In this document: in pieces, positions 56,628 through 64,000 of the stretch
Position numbering within the stretch: the stretch's first letter is position 1
How the letters are laid out: each line of letters begins with the position of its first letter
From: Streptomyces halobius
Lineage (GTDB): Bacteria; Actinomycetota; Actinomycetes; Streptomycetales; Streptomycetaceae
Direction: 5' to 3'
Assembly: GCF_023277745.1 (NCBI RefSeq)
Contig: NZ_CP086322.1
Coordinates: 3,906,001 to 3,970,000, forward strand
Length of the DNA stretch: 64,000 nucleotides
Notes under the pieces: generated by a model
Told to the model about the DNA's origin: nothing
Database searches by the model: none
Seen by the model: only the letters and a program-made list of their open reading frames with translations
Program-made: the position numbers and the translations under genes

Positions 56628-57053
56628 ATGACCATCACCGCAACCCGCCGGCGCATCGGCATCGGCGTCGCGGCGCTCGCCCTCGCGGGCACCGGGATCG
56701 GCAGCACCGCGTACGCGGCCGGCAACGGGTCGTCCGCCGCCGGGAAGGCCGAGACGGGCGTCACGGCCAAGGGCGCGGGTGCCTGCCCCAAGGGCTACCT
56801 CTGTGTGTGGCCCAAGAAGAACTACAAGGGACGGATGCAGAAGGTCGCGGGGAACAACCGGGACCTCGCCCGCTTCGGCGGCGCGTTCGGCAGCCGGATC
56901 TACTCCGTCTACAACCACGGCCGCAGCTGCGATGTGAAGGTCTGGGCCGGCAAGAACTACACGGGCAAGTCCCGGGTCTACAAAAAGGGCACGAAGTTCG
57001 TCGACCCGGACGGCGGGGTGATCCACTCCAACAAGTGGATCAACTGCCGCTGA
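56628..57053 (+). CDS. Peptidase inhibitor I36-type secreted protein
   Basis: Signal peptide RRIGIGVAALALAGTGIGSTAYAA, then a small beta-gamma-crystallin-like domain with Cys residues: GACPKGYLCVWPKKNYKGRM, RIYSVYNHGRSCDVKVWAGKNYTG and NKWINC. The C..GY.C.W...Y.G pattern is that of the SMI/I36 inhibitor family from Streptomyces (metalloprotease inhibitor). At 141 residues it is the usual size. It acts outside the cell. A strong hairpin (57086-57127) follows. Confidence 0.9.
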   Translation: MTITATRRRIGIGVAALALAGTGIGSTAYAAGNGSSAAGKAETGVTAKGAGACPKGYLCVWPKKNYKGRMQKVAGNNRDLARFGGAFGSRIYSVYNHGRSCDVKVWAGKNYTGKSRVYKKGTKFVDPDGGVIHSNKWINCR

Positions 57054-57085
57054 CCGGGGCACCGGCCGGCCTGCCGGCGCCGCCG

Positions 57086-57127
57086 ACGGCGGTCCGTCCT
57101 CCCTCGGGGGAGAGGACGGACCGCCGT
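57086..57127. terminator. 16-bp perfect hairpin between convergent genes
   Basis: ACGGCGGTCCGTCCTC (57086-57101) and GAGGACGGACCGCCGT (57112-57127) pair perfectly with a 10-base loop, between the inhibitor gene and icd. Confidence 0.87.
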
Positions 57128-57191
57128 TCGTCGCGCGCGTCAGCCGCCGTTCATCGCGTGCATCGGCCGCCGTTCATCAGCGGTAGGCGTC

Positions 57192-58409
57192 TCAATCGGC
57201 CATTTTCTTCTGCAGGTTGGCGTCCAGCGCGTCCAGGAACTGCTCGGTGGTCAGCCACGGCTGCTCGGGCCCGATGAGCAGCGCCAGGTCCTGGGTCATC
57301 TGACCGCCCTCGACGGTCTCGACGCAGACCCGCTCCAGCCGCTGCGCGAACCCGGTGACCTCCGGGGTGTCGTCCAGCTTGCCCCGGTGGGCGAGACCGC
57401 GGGTCCAGGCGAAGACCGAGGCGATCGGATTGGTCGAGGTCGCCCTGCCCTGCTGGTGCTGGCGGTAGTGGCGGGTGACGGTGCCGTGTGCGGCCTCGGC
57501 CGCCAGGGTCCGGCCGTCGGGCGTCATCAGGACGGAGGTCATCAGGCCGAGCGAGCCGAAGCCCTGGGCGACGATGTCGGACTGGATGTCGCCGTCGTAG
57601 TTCTTGCACGCCCAGACATAGCCGCCCGGCCACTTCAGCGCGGCGGCGACCATGTCGTCGATCAGCCGGTGCTCGTAGGTCAGGCCGTTGGCGTCGAACC
57701 CGGCCTTGAACTCGGCGTCGAAGACCTCCTGGAAGATCTCCTTGAAGCGGCCGTCGTACTTCTTGAGGACCGTGTTCTTCGTGGACAGATAGACCGGGTA
57801 GTGACGGTCCAGGCCGTAGCGGAAAGAGGCGCGCGCGAAGTCGCGGATCGAGTCGTCGTGGTTGAACATCGACAGCGCGACCCCCGCGCCCGGGAAGGCA
57901 TGGACCTCCAGCTCGATCGGCTCGCCGCCGTCCTCCGGGGTGAAGGTCATGGTGAGGTTGCCGGCACCGGGGACCTTGAGGTCGGTGGCGTGGTACTGGT
58001 CGCCGAAGGCGTGCCGCCCGATGACGATCGGTTTGGTCCAGCCGGGGACGAGCCGCGGCACGTTCTCCATGATGACGGGCTCGCGGAAGATCACACCGCC
58101 GAGGATGTCGCGGAGGGTGGCGTTCGGCGAGCGGTACATCGCCTTGAGGTTGAACTCCTCGACGCGGGCCTCGTCCGGGATGATGGTGGCGCATTTCACG
58201 CCGACGCCGTGCTGCTGGATGGCGTGCGCGGCGTCGATCGTCACCTGGTCGTGCGTCGCGTCACGGTGCTCGATGCCGAGGTCGAAGTACTCCAGCTCGA
58301 TATCGAGGTACGGGAGGATCAGCTTGTCCTTGACGAAGGACCAGATGATGCGGGTCATCTCGTCGCCGTCGAGCTCGACGACGGGGTTGGCTACCTTGAT
58401 CTTGGCCAT
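57192..58409 (-). CDS. icd: NADP-dependent isocitrate dehydrogenase
   Basis: This homodimeric, eukaryote-like isocitrate dehydrogenase converts isocitrate to 2-oxoglutarate and NADPH. It begins [22 protein letters not shown] as that subgroup does. Other landmarks are [21 protein letters not shown] (substrate loop), [44 protein letters not shown] (metal-binding Asp) and [17 protein letters not shown] (NADP-binding). Its 405 residues distinguish it from the 740-residue monomeric type that other Streptomyces carry. The ATG at 58409 is the family start. It is separate from mdh and sdh. Confidence 0.95.
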   Translation of the reverse strand: MAKIKVANPVVELDGDEMTRIIWSFVKDKLILPYLDIELEYFDLGIEHRDATHDQVTIDAAHAIQQHGVGVKCATIIPDEARVEEFNLKAMYRSPNATLRDILGGVIFREPVIMENVPRLVPGWTKPIVIGRHAFGDQYHATDLKVPGAGNLTMTFTPEDGGEPIELEVHAFPGAGVALSMFNHDDSIRDFARASFRYGLDRHYPVYLSTKNTVLKKYDGRFKEIFQEVFDAEFKAGFDANGLTYEHRLIDDMVAAALKWPGGYVWACKNYDGDIQSDIVAQGFGSLGLMTSVLMTPDGRTLAAEAAHGTVTRHYRQHQQGRATSTNPIASVFAWTRGLAHRGKLDDTPEVTGFAQRLERVCVETVEGGQMTQDLALLIGPEQPWLTTEQFLDALDANLQKKMAD

Positions 58410-58595
58410 CGGGGTACGTCCCTCTCGCGCTGCGGCCCGGTCGGCGAGATCCGGCGCGCGGCCCACGTGCGAGGCACGTGAGGCAGCACCCTTCGGACTC
58501 GTCGAAATATCCCGCCATCAAGCTACTCGAAACGGGACATCCCGCCCGGAGATTCGGCCCGTGGGTCCGGCCGGGAAAGCGCCGGGGTTCCGTGC

Positions 58596-58676
58596 GCGGC
58601 AGCTCGGCGCACAGCGTCCCGGTGCACGGCGTCTCAGCGCACGGCGCCTCGGTGAGCGCCGTCTCAGCGCACGGTG
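58596..58676. repeat. Degenerate GGCGTCTCAGCGCAC repeats
   Basis: About four copies of a 16-20-base unit (GTCTCAGCGCACGGCG and relatives) occur between icd and the DUF3017 gene and enter the latter's last codons. Confidence 0.75.
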
Positions 58677-59092
58677 AAGTGCACGATCTCGTCCAGGAAC
58701 GGGATGTGCAGCCACGGCCTGGGCTGCACCATCATCGCCAGGATCACGATCACAAAGCCCAGCAGCCCGTAAACCGCCATATCGGTGAAGCGGGAACGCA
58801 CGGCCAGCATCCCCACCGCCGGCAGCGCCCACCGCAGCACCGCACCCGCCAGCAGGGAGAGCCCGATCACCAGCGCCCCGATACGGAACCCGTCGACGGC
58901 CACGAGGAGCAGTCCCACCGCGACCCCGCCCATGACGGTGAGCAGCGGCCACTGCCGGGCCGGTGCGGGATAGCCGCCGGAGGCGGCCCGTCCGCCGCCC
59001 TCCGGCCGGGCCGTGTCCCGCGTCAGCTGCGGAAAGCGGCGCGAGGAGCGCTGCGGCTCGGACGCTGCGTCCGAATGCGCTTCGGCACCCAT
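58664..59092 (-). CDS. DUF3017 membrane protein
   Basis: This 142-residue protein has a charged N-terminus and three or four hydrophobic helices: PLLTVMGGVAVGLLLVAV, IGALVIGLSLLAGAVLRW and VYGLLGFVIVILAMMV. The C-terminus is PWLHIPFLDEIVHFTVR. DUF3017 proteins lie downstream of folD in many actinobacteria, the arrangement seen here (folD upstream, same strand). The function is unknown. Confidence 0.85.
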   Translation of the reverse strand: MGAEAHSDAASEPQRSSRRFPQLTRDTARPEGGGRAASGGYPAPARQWPLLTVMGGVAVGLLLVAVDGFRIGALVIGLSLLAGAVLRWALPAVGMLAVRSRFTDMAVYGLLGFVIVILAMMVQPRPWLHIPFLDEIVHFTVR

Positions 59093-59097
59093 GCTGG

Positions 59098-59225
59098 CAG
59101 TCCCTTTCCCGTTCTTCCGGTGTCCTCCGCTGTCCTGCGGTCTCTTCCGGTGGCTTCCGTGGTCTTGCAGTCTCTTCCGGTATTTTCCGCTGTCTTCCGG
59201 TGTCTTTCCCTGGTGACCGTACGCC
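59098..59225. repeat. Degenerate TCTTCCGGTG repeats between folD and the DUF3017 gene
   Basis: Some ten pyrimidine-rich copies of TTCTTCCGGTGTC/TCTTCCGGTGGC fill the gap between the two genes. No secondary function is evident. Confidence 0.7.
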
Positions 59226-59244
59226 TACCGCTGTGCGGCCCGGC

Positions 59245-60099
59245 TCAGCCGGCCGCGCGCTCGGCGGCCTCGACGACATTGACCAGCAGCTGGGCGCGGG
59301 TCATCGGGCCGACGCCACCCGGGTTCGGGGAGATCCAGCCGGCCACCTCGGCGACGTCCGGGTGGACATCGCCGGCGATCTTGCCGTGCTCGTCGCGGCT
59401 GACACCGACATCGAGGACGGCCGCGCCCGGCTTGACGTCCTCGGCCTTGATGATGTGCCGCACACCGGCCGCCGACACGATGATGTCGGCCCGCTTGAGG
59501 TGCGCGGAGAGATCGCGGGTCCCGGTGTGACACTGGGTCACCGTCGCGTTCTCGGACTTACGGGTGAGCAGCAGCGGAATCGAGCGGCCGACGGTGATCC
59601 CGCGGCCGACGACCACGATGTGCGCGCCCTTGATCTCGACGCCGTGGTGGCGGAGCAGCTGGATGATGCCGTACGGGGTGCACGGCAGCGGACCCTCGAC
59701 GCCCAGCACCAGCTTGCCCAGGCTCATCGGGTGCAGCCCGTCCGCGTCCTTGGCCGGGTCCATGAGCTCCAGGACGCGGTTGGTGTCGATGCCCTTGGGG
59801 AGCGGGAGTTGAACGATGTAGCCGGTGCAGGCGGGGTTGTCGTTGAGCTCCCGGACGACCGCCTCGATCTCCTCCTGGGGGGCCGTCTCCGGCAGCTCAC
59901 GCTGGATGGAAGCGATGCCGACCTGTGCGCAGTCGCGGTGCTTGCCGTTGACGTACCAGCGGCTGCCCGGGTCGTCACCGACCAGGAGGGTGCCCAGGCC
60001 GGGCTGCGCACCCTTGGCCTTGAGCGCCTCGACGCGGGCGACGAGCTCGGACTTGATCGCGGCGGCGGTGGCCTTGCCATCCAGAATCTGGGCAGTCAT
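59245..60099 (-). CDS. folD: Methylenetetrahydrofolate dehydrogenase / cyclohydrolase
   Basis: FolD interconverts 5,10-methylene-, methenyl- and 10-formyl-THF. Family motifs are [16 protein letters not shown] (the catalytic Lys is in this YVxxK segment), [24 protein letters not shown], the cofactor-binding [17 protein letters not shown] and [14 protein letters not shown] at the end. It is 284 residues long, starting at ATG 60099, where the family begins ([13 protein letters not shown]). The frame is open to 60174 upstream without a ribosome site. It supplies formyl-THF for purH, and its gene neighbourhood with DUF3017 is typical. Confidence 0.96.
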   Translation of the reverse strand: MTAQILDGKATAAAIKSELVARVEALKAKGAQPGLGTLLVGDDPGSRWYVNGKHRDCAQVGIASIQRELPETAPQEEIEAVVRELNDNPACTGYIVQLPLPKGIDTNRVLELMDPAKDADGLHPMSLGKLVLGVEGPLPCTPYGIIQLLRHHGVEIKGAHIVVVGRGITVGRSIPLLLTRKSENATVTQCHTGTRDLSAHLKRADIIVSAAGVRHIIKAEDVKPGAAVLDVGVSRDEHGKIAGDVHPDVAEVAGWISPNPGGVGPMTRAQLLVNVVEAAERAAG

Positions 60100-60333
60100 G
60101 GCTCCATCCTCGCGGATGGGGGCGGCACTGTTCCAATCCGAGCACACGAGGCCGCAGTGGCCGGAATTGATCATTGCACTTGCACAACGCCTTGCCGCCG
60201 CGACTGGACAGAGTTAACGCACACCTAGAAGGATTGTCGGTCGAGTGCCGCAGGCATCGTCGGGGGCGGGCCAGTGAAACCTGTTTTTCCTCCGAGTCAC
60301 GGCTGCGTCGTCCCCAACGGAGGAAAGAACCAG

Positions 60334-61074
60334 ATGAGCTTCGGCGATCCGAACAACCCGTACGGCCAGCCGCCGCAGGCGCCGCAGGGCCCGTACGGCC
60401 AACAGCCCCCCGTGCCGCCGCAGGCACAGCCGGGCTACGGCTACCCGCAGCAGGCTCCGCCGCAGCCGCAGCAGCCCGGCCAGCCCTACGGCTACCCGCA
60501 GCAGCAGGCCCAGCCCGCGGGCTACGCCTACCCGCAGCAGCCCGGACCGTACGGCCAGCCCGGGATGCCGGGGATGCCGGGGATGCCGGGGATGCCGTAC
60601 GGGTACGCGAGCTGGGGGGCGCGCCTGGGCGCGCGCCTTCTCGACGGGCTGATCGTGATGGTCGTTCCGGGCATCCTGTACATCATCGCGATCATCGTCA
60701 CGGCCAACACCACGCCGGACACCTCCAGCTGTGGCCAATACGACTACTCGTGCGTGCGCGACGCCGCCGGCCCGCCGGCCTTCGCGATCCTCCTCATGGT
60801 GCTGGCCGGCCTGGTCGCCCTCGCCGGCTTCATGGTCCTCATCTCCAGGGAAGGCAGCACCGGCCAGACGCCGGGCAAGAAGGCCCTGAACATCCGGGTC
60901 GTCCGCGAGGGCACCGGTGCCCCGCTCGGCTTCGGTACCGCCTTCGGGCGCCAGCTGTGCCACTCCTTCCTGGACAGCGCGCTGTGCTCTCTCGGCTTCC
61001 TGTGGCCGCTGTGGGACGAGAAGAGCCAGACCTTCGCCGACAAGATCTGCGGCACCGTCGTCGTCAAGGCCTAG
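60334..61074 (+). CDS. RDD-family membrane protein with Pro/Gln/Tyr-rich N-terminus
   Basis: Residues 1-85 are a low-complexity repeat of PYGQPPQAP, GYGYPQQ and (GMP)4. The RDD domain follows: RLGARLLDGLIVMVVPGILYIIA (with the R..D signature), a second hydrophobic segment (AILLMVLAGLVALAGFMVLI), TPGKKALNIRVV and a C-terminal Cys/Trp-rich helix (SLGFLWPLWDEKSQTFADKICGTVV). GGAGGAAAG lies before the ATG. RDD proteins are proposed ion or metabolite transporters, but the biochemical role is open. A hairpin terminator follows. Confidence 0.88.
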   Translation: MSFGDPNNPYGQPPQAPQGPYGQQPPVPPQAQPGYGYPQQAPPQPQQPGQPYGYPQQQAQPAGYAYPQQPGPYGQPGMPGMPGMPGMPYGYASWGARLGARLLDGLIVMVVPGILYIIAIIVTANTTPDTSSCGQYDYSCVRDAAGPPAFAILLMVLAGLVALAGFMVLISREGSTGQTPGKKALNIRVVREGTGAPLGFGTAFGRQLCHSFLDSALCSLGFLWPLWDEKSQTFADKICGTVVVKA

Positions 61075-61110
61075 TACGCCGGCGGCGAGGCCGGCCCGAC
61101 ACCCAGCCTC

Positions 61111-61147
61111 CGAAGGCCCCCTCGCAGTCGCGCGATCGGGGCCTTCG
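61111..61147 (+). terminator. 10-bp hairpin after the RDD gene
   Basis: CGAAGGCCCC (61111-61120) and GGGGCCTTCG (61138-61147) pair perfectly with a 17-base loop. Confidence 0.7.
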
Positions 61148-61254
61148 CGCCGCTGTACGGGAGGCGGGGACTCGCCCGACGAGGCCACTGGGCCGTTGGC
61201 TACCGTCCTCGTACGACTCTGAATTCCGGTCATGAAGCCCGAAGGACACCGCTC

Positions 61255-61812
61255 GTGAGCTATCCGAACCAGAATCCCTACGGCCAGCCGCAGGGCCCGC
61301 AGCCCGGATACGGCTATCCCCAGCAGCAGCCGTCGCCGTACGGCGCCTTCCCGGGCGGCGGGATGATGCCCGGAGCGCCCGCGCCCTATCCGACCGTCAT
61401 GCCGGGCGGGGTGAAGGCCGCGCGCGTGATGCTGTTCGTGCTCGCCGGCCTGAACCTGATCGGCCTGGTGGGGGCCGTGGCGCTGCTCGGCAGCGTCAGC
61501 AAGGCGTCGAAGAACACCTCGGAGTACGCCAGTTCCGACAGCATCATGGCGATGAACTTCGGCAAGGGCCTGCTGATCGCCGCCATCGTGCTGATCGTGA
61601 TCTTCACCGGGGCCGCGATCACGCTGGGTGTCCAGTTCGCGAACGGCGGCTCCGGCGTGCGCGTCGGCGCCATCATCTTCGGTGTCGCCAACACCCTGAT
61701 CAGCTTGATGACGTTCCCCATCGGCCTGGTTCACACCGCCCTCGGGGTCATGATCATTATCTTTGTGTCCAAGGACGACGGCACCGCCTGGTTCAACCGA
61801 CCGCGTTACTGA
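61255..61812 (+). CDS. Small Pro-rich membrane protein related in plan to the RDD neighbour
   Basis: After a 50-residue Pro/Gln/Tyr-rich start (SYPNQNPYGQPQGPQPGYGY) come about four hydrophobic helices: RVMLFVLAGLNLIGLVGAVALL, LLIAAIVLIVIFTGAAITLGVQF, VGAIIFGVANTLISLMTFPIG and LGVMIIIFVSKDDGTAW. It is 185 residues long. The N-terminal repeat is shared with the upstream RDD protein, but the membrane domain is not RDD. Start GTG at 61255 with GAAGGAC upstream. Function unknown. Confidence 0.75.
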   Translation: MSYPNQNPYGQPQGPQPGYGYPQQQPSPYGAFPGGGMMPGAPAPYPTVMPGGVKAARVMLFVLAGLNLIGLVGAVALLGSVSKASKNTSEYASSDSIMAMNFGKGLLIAAIVLIVIFTGAAITLGVQFANGGSGVRVGAIIFGVANTLISLMTFPIGLVHTALGVMIIIFVSKDDGTAWFNRPRY

Positions 61813-61850
61813 CGGCCACGGGGCGCAGACACCCGGGCCGGCCGGCGCAG

Positions 61851-61879
61851 GGCTCTCACCGCACGACGCGGTGAGAGCC
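61851..61879 (+). terminator. 12-bp hairpin after the Pro-rich membrane protein gene
   Basis: GGCTCTCACCGC and GCGGTGAGAGCC pair perfectly around ACGAC. Confidence 0.85.
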
Positions 61880-61970
61880 TTCGCCGTTTCCGGCGCCGTT
61901 GGCCGTTTCCGGCACGTCAGCAGCCCCTCCCGGCATCATCGCCTGATGCCCGCGGTCCTGGCTGGGTGAG

Positions 61971-62400
61971 GTGTCGGCGGTGATACTCCAGCAGTCCTTG
62001 CGGGACTTGGAGACCGCCTACAGCAACTCCACCCGCAGACGGAGAACCCTCGCCCTTCGGGGCGAGGGGAGGAGGTCGACTCAAGAAGTACACGCCGCAC
62101 GGGAGTTGCGCACCCTGAGAGGTCCGAGGTATCGCGTTCGCGTCGACACCGCCCGCTACGGCAAGGTCATCTTCCTCGCCGTCGCCGGCACGAACAACGG
62201 ATTCACCAGCGAGGCCAAGGACCACGCCTGGGTCAAGTGGCACTTCACGGGCAGCAGCAAGGACCGCTGGGCCGCCTGAGCCCCGGTGAGAAGTGGACCG
62301 GCTACGACTACACGGTCGACGCCGTGCGCTGGAAGAGCCACTGCTGGGCGGCTTCGCCACCACAGCAACGGGGGGACGCACGCGGAGCCCGGCGGAATCA
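61971..62400 (+). pseudogene. Composite remnant: TnpB-like transposase N-terminus plus fragment of another protein
   Basis: VILQQSLRDLETAYSNSTRRRRT (61974-62045) is the sequence seen near the N-terminus of IS200/IS605-type TnpB proteins. It stops matching after 30 residues. The same frame then reads RYGKVIFLAVAGTNNGFTSEAK and DHAWVKWHFTGSSKDRW, a different protein that shifts frame near 62272 and continues LSPGEKWTGYDYTVDAVRWKSHCWA. No intact gene remains in 61880-62500. It is debris of an insertion sequence and its target. Confidence 0.5.
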
Positions 62401-62506
62401 TCCGTCGGGCCCGCGCGCGTGACGCTGAGGGAGCGTGCGTGACGGTCGGCAGTACGTACGCCGTGCTCAGGCACCGTCGTGCTGCTCAGCGGAACACGCG
62501 TGACGC

Positions 62507-64000
62507 TCAGTGGAAGAAGTGCCGCGTCCCCGTGAGATACATCGTCACCCCGGCCTGCTCAGCGGCCTCGACGACCTGCTCGTCACGGATCGAACCACCC
62601 GGCTGCACAATGGCCTTCACACCGGCCGCGATCAGGATCTCCGGGCCGTCGGGGAACGGGAAGAAGGCGTCGGAGGCGGCATAGGCGCCGCGGGCCCGCT
62701 CCTCGCCCGCGCGCTGGACGGCCAGCTTGCAGGAGTCCACGCGGTTGACCTGCCCCATGCCGACGCCGACCGAGGCACCGTCCTTGGCGAGCAGGATCGC
62801 ATTGGACTTCACCGCACGGCACGCCTTCCAGGCGAAGGCCAGCTCGGCCAGCTCCACGGCGGACAGCGCCTCACCGGTGGCGAGGGTCCAGTTGGCCGGA
62901 TCGTCGCCGCCGGCCTGCAGACGGTCGGTCGCCTGGAGGAGCGCCCCGCCGTCGACGGTCTTGACCTCGACCGGGTCCGCCGGGGCTCCCGGGGCGCGCA
63001 GCACCCGGATGTTCTTCTTGCGGGAGAGGATCTCGACCGCGCCGTCCTCGTAGTCGGGCGCCACGATGACCTCGGTGAAGATCTCGGCGACCTGCTCGGC
63101 CATGGCGGCGGAGACCGGGCGGTTGACGGCGATCACGCCGCCGTAAGCCGACACCGGGTCACAGGCGTGCGCCTTGCGGTGCGCCTCGGCGACATCCAGA
63201 CCGACCGCGATACCGCACGGGTTGGCGTGCTTGATGATCGCCACGCAGGGCTCGGTGTGGTCGTACGCGGCACGGCGCGCGGCGTCCGTGTCCGTGTAGT
63301 TGTTGTACGACATCTCCTTGCCGTGCAGCTGCTCGGCCTCGGCGAGGCCGCCCCTGCCGTTGACGTAGAGCGCGGCGCCCTGGTGCGGGTTCTCGCCGTA
63401 GCGCAGCACGTTCTTGCGCTCGTAGGTGGTACCGAGGAAGTCCGGGAGGCCGGAATCGTCGTCGGCGGCACCGTATCCCGTAGCGGAGTCGGCGAACCAG
63501 GAGGCCACGGCCACGTCGTACGCGGCGGTGTGCTGGAACGCCTCGGCGGCCAGCCGCTTACGGGCGACGAGGTCGAAACCGCCGTCGGCGAGCGCCCTGA
63601 GGACATCGTCGTAGCGGGCGGGGTTGACGACGACGGCGACCGACGGGTGGTTCTTGGCGGCGGCGCGGACCATCGACGGGCCGCCGATGTCGATCTGCTC
63701 CACGCACGCGTCGGGGGTGGCGCCGGAGGCGACCGTCTCCCGGAAGGGATACAGATTCACGATCACCAGGTCGAACGGCTCCACGCCCAGGTCGGCGAGC
63801 TGCTTTTCGTGGTCGGGCAGCCGCCGGTCGGCGAGGATGCCGGCGTGGACCCTGGGGTGCAGGGTCTTGACCCGGCCGTCGAGGCACTCCGGGAAGCCGG
63901 TGAGCTCCTCGACCTTGGTGACCGGCACCCCGGCCGCGGCGATCTTCGCGGCCGTCGACCCGGTCGAGACGAGCTGGACACCCGCCGCGTGCAGCCCCTG
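62507..64000 (-). CDS. purH: Bifunctional AICAR transformylase / IMP cyclohydrolase, 5' part cut by window edge
   Basis: PurH performs the last two steps of IMP synthesis. The IMP cyclohydrolase domain runs from the window edge ([20 protein letters not shown]) through [19 protein letters not shown] and [19 protein letters not shown]. The transformylase domain follows with [41 protein letters not shown] (catalytic Lys-His) and [13 protein letters not shown], and ends TGTRHFFH. The first few dozen codons are outside the window. It uses 10-formyl-THF made via folD and glyA, both nearby. Confidence 0.95.
   Translation of the reverse strand, partial: QGLHAAGVQLVSTGSTAAKIAAAGVPVTKVEELTGFPECLDGRVKTLHPRVHAGILADRRLPDHEKQLADLGVEPFDLVIVNLYPFRETVASGATPDACVEQIDIGGPSMVRAAAKNHPSVAVVVNPARYDDVLRALADGGFDLVARKRLAAEAFQHTAAYDVAVASWFADSATGYGAADDDSGLPDFLGTTYERKNVLRYGENPHQGAALYVNGRGGLAEAEQLHGKEMSYNNYTDTDAARRAAYDHTEPCVAIIKHANPCGIAVGLDVAEAHRKAHACDPVSAYGGVIAVNRPVSAAMAEQVAEIFTEVIVAPDYEDGAVEILSRKKNIRVLRAPGAPADPVEVKTVDGGALLQATDRLQAGGDDPANWTLATGEALSAVELAELAFAWKACRAVKSNAILLAKDGASVGVGMGQVNRVDSCKLAVQRAGEERARGAYAASDAFFPFPDGPEILIAAGVKAIVQPGGSIRDEQVVEAAEQAGVTMYLTGTRHFFH

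Overview
The window is high-GC actinomycete chromosome, almost certainly Streptomyces. Codon third positions are strongly G/C, many genes start with GTG, TGATG/ATGA stop-start overlaps are common, and several protein families are typical of the genus (SCO4848-like membrane protein, DUF397/DUF5753, DUF5954, DUF5955, DUF5988, DUF1876, DUF2690). From memory, the order of the conserved genes resembles the S. coelicolor SCO4814 to SCO4858 region: sdh, D-Ala-D-Ala carboxypeptidase, YihY, LigT, trpS, glyA, the choline/betaine operon, mdh, folD, purH.

Layout. 1-5.3 kb: an ECF-type sigma factor coupled to a membrane protein, a lipoprotein beta-N-acetylhexosaminidase, and an OHCU decarboxylase of urate breakdown. 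5.5-8.9 kb: the succinate dehydrogenase operon sdhCDAB. 9.3-12.4 kb: a small ESX/type VII satellite (mycosin, an EG-motif helical protein with a Gly/Pro-rich tail, a WXG100-like protein) without the secretion core. 12.7-14.3 kb: a scar containing a broken metallophosphoesterase, three pieces of SCO4848-type membrane protein, a broken serine integrase and a probable hybrid attachment site. This is the gene family in which phage phiBT1 integrates. 14.4-22.4 kb: housekeeping genes (D-Ala-D-Ala carboxypeptidase, YihY, 2'-5' RNA ligase family, trpS, glyA behind a probable ZTP riboswitch, rocD). 22.5-29.1 kb: an accessory patch with a GntR mini-module, a frameshifted MocR regulator divergent from a CMD/PEP-mutase pair, a secreted protease and gene fragments.

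29.1-36.1 kb holds the most interesting locus: a single-module NRPS (adenylation domain interrupted by a methyltransferase, carrier protein, terminal thioester reductase), an aldo/keto reductase, a Rieske oxygenase with a GbcA-like motif and, convergently, an SMR efflux protein. It directly abuts the choline-to-betaine operon (betB, betA and a betaine/proline-type ABC transporter, 36.4-43.9 kb), which has three tandem palindromes in front of it. An N-methylated amino-acid aldehyde or alcohol is a reasonable guess for the product. A link to quaternary amine metabolism is speculative.

44-51 kb: Streptomyces-specific families, including an eroded DUF5753/DUF397 regulator locus and a three-gene operon in which two proteins share an unusual G-x-x-N-T-[VI]-T-N-N motif. 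51.3-64 kb: mdh, DUF1876, three consecutive HTH-TM-ectodomain proteins, an I36-type secreted inhibitor, icd, DUF3017-folD, two proline-rich membrane proteins, transposase debris and the 3' part of purH. TCA-cycle genes (sdh, mdh, icd) and one-carbon/purine genes (glyA, folD, purH) are thus both represented. Strong hairpin terminators separate many units, and short tandem repeats occur in many of the intergenic spaces.
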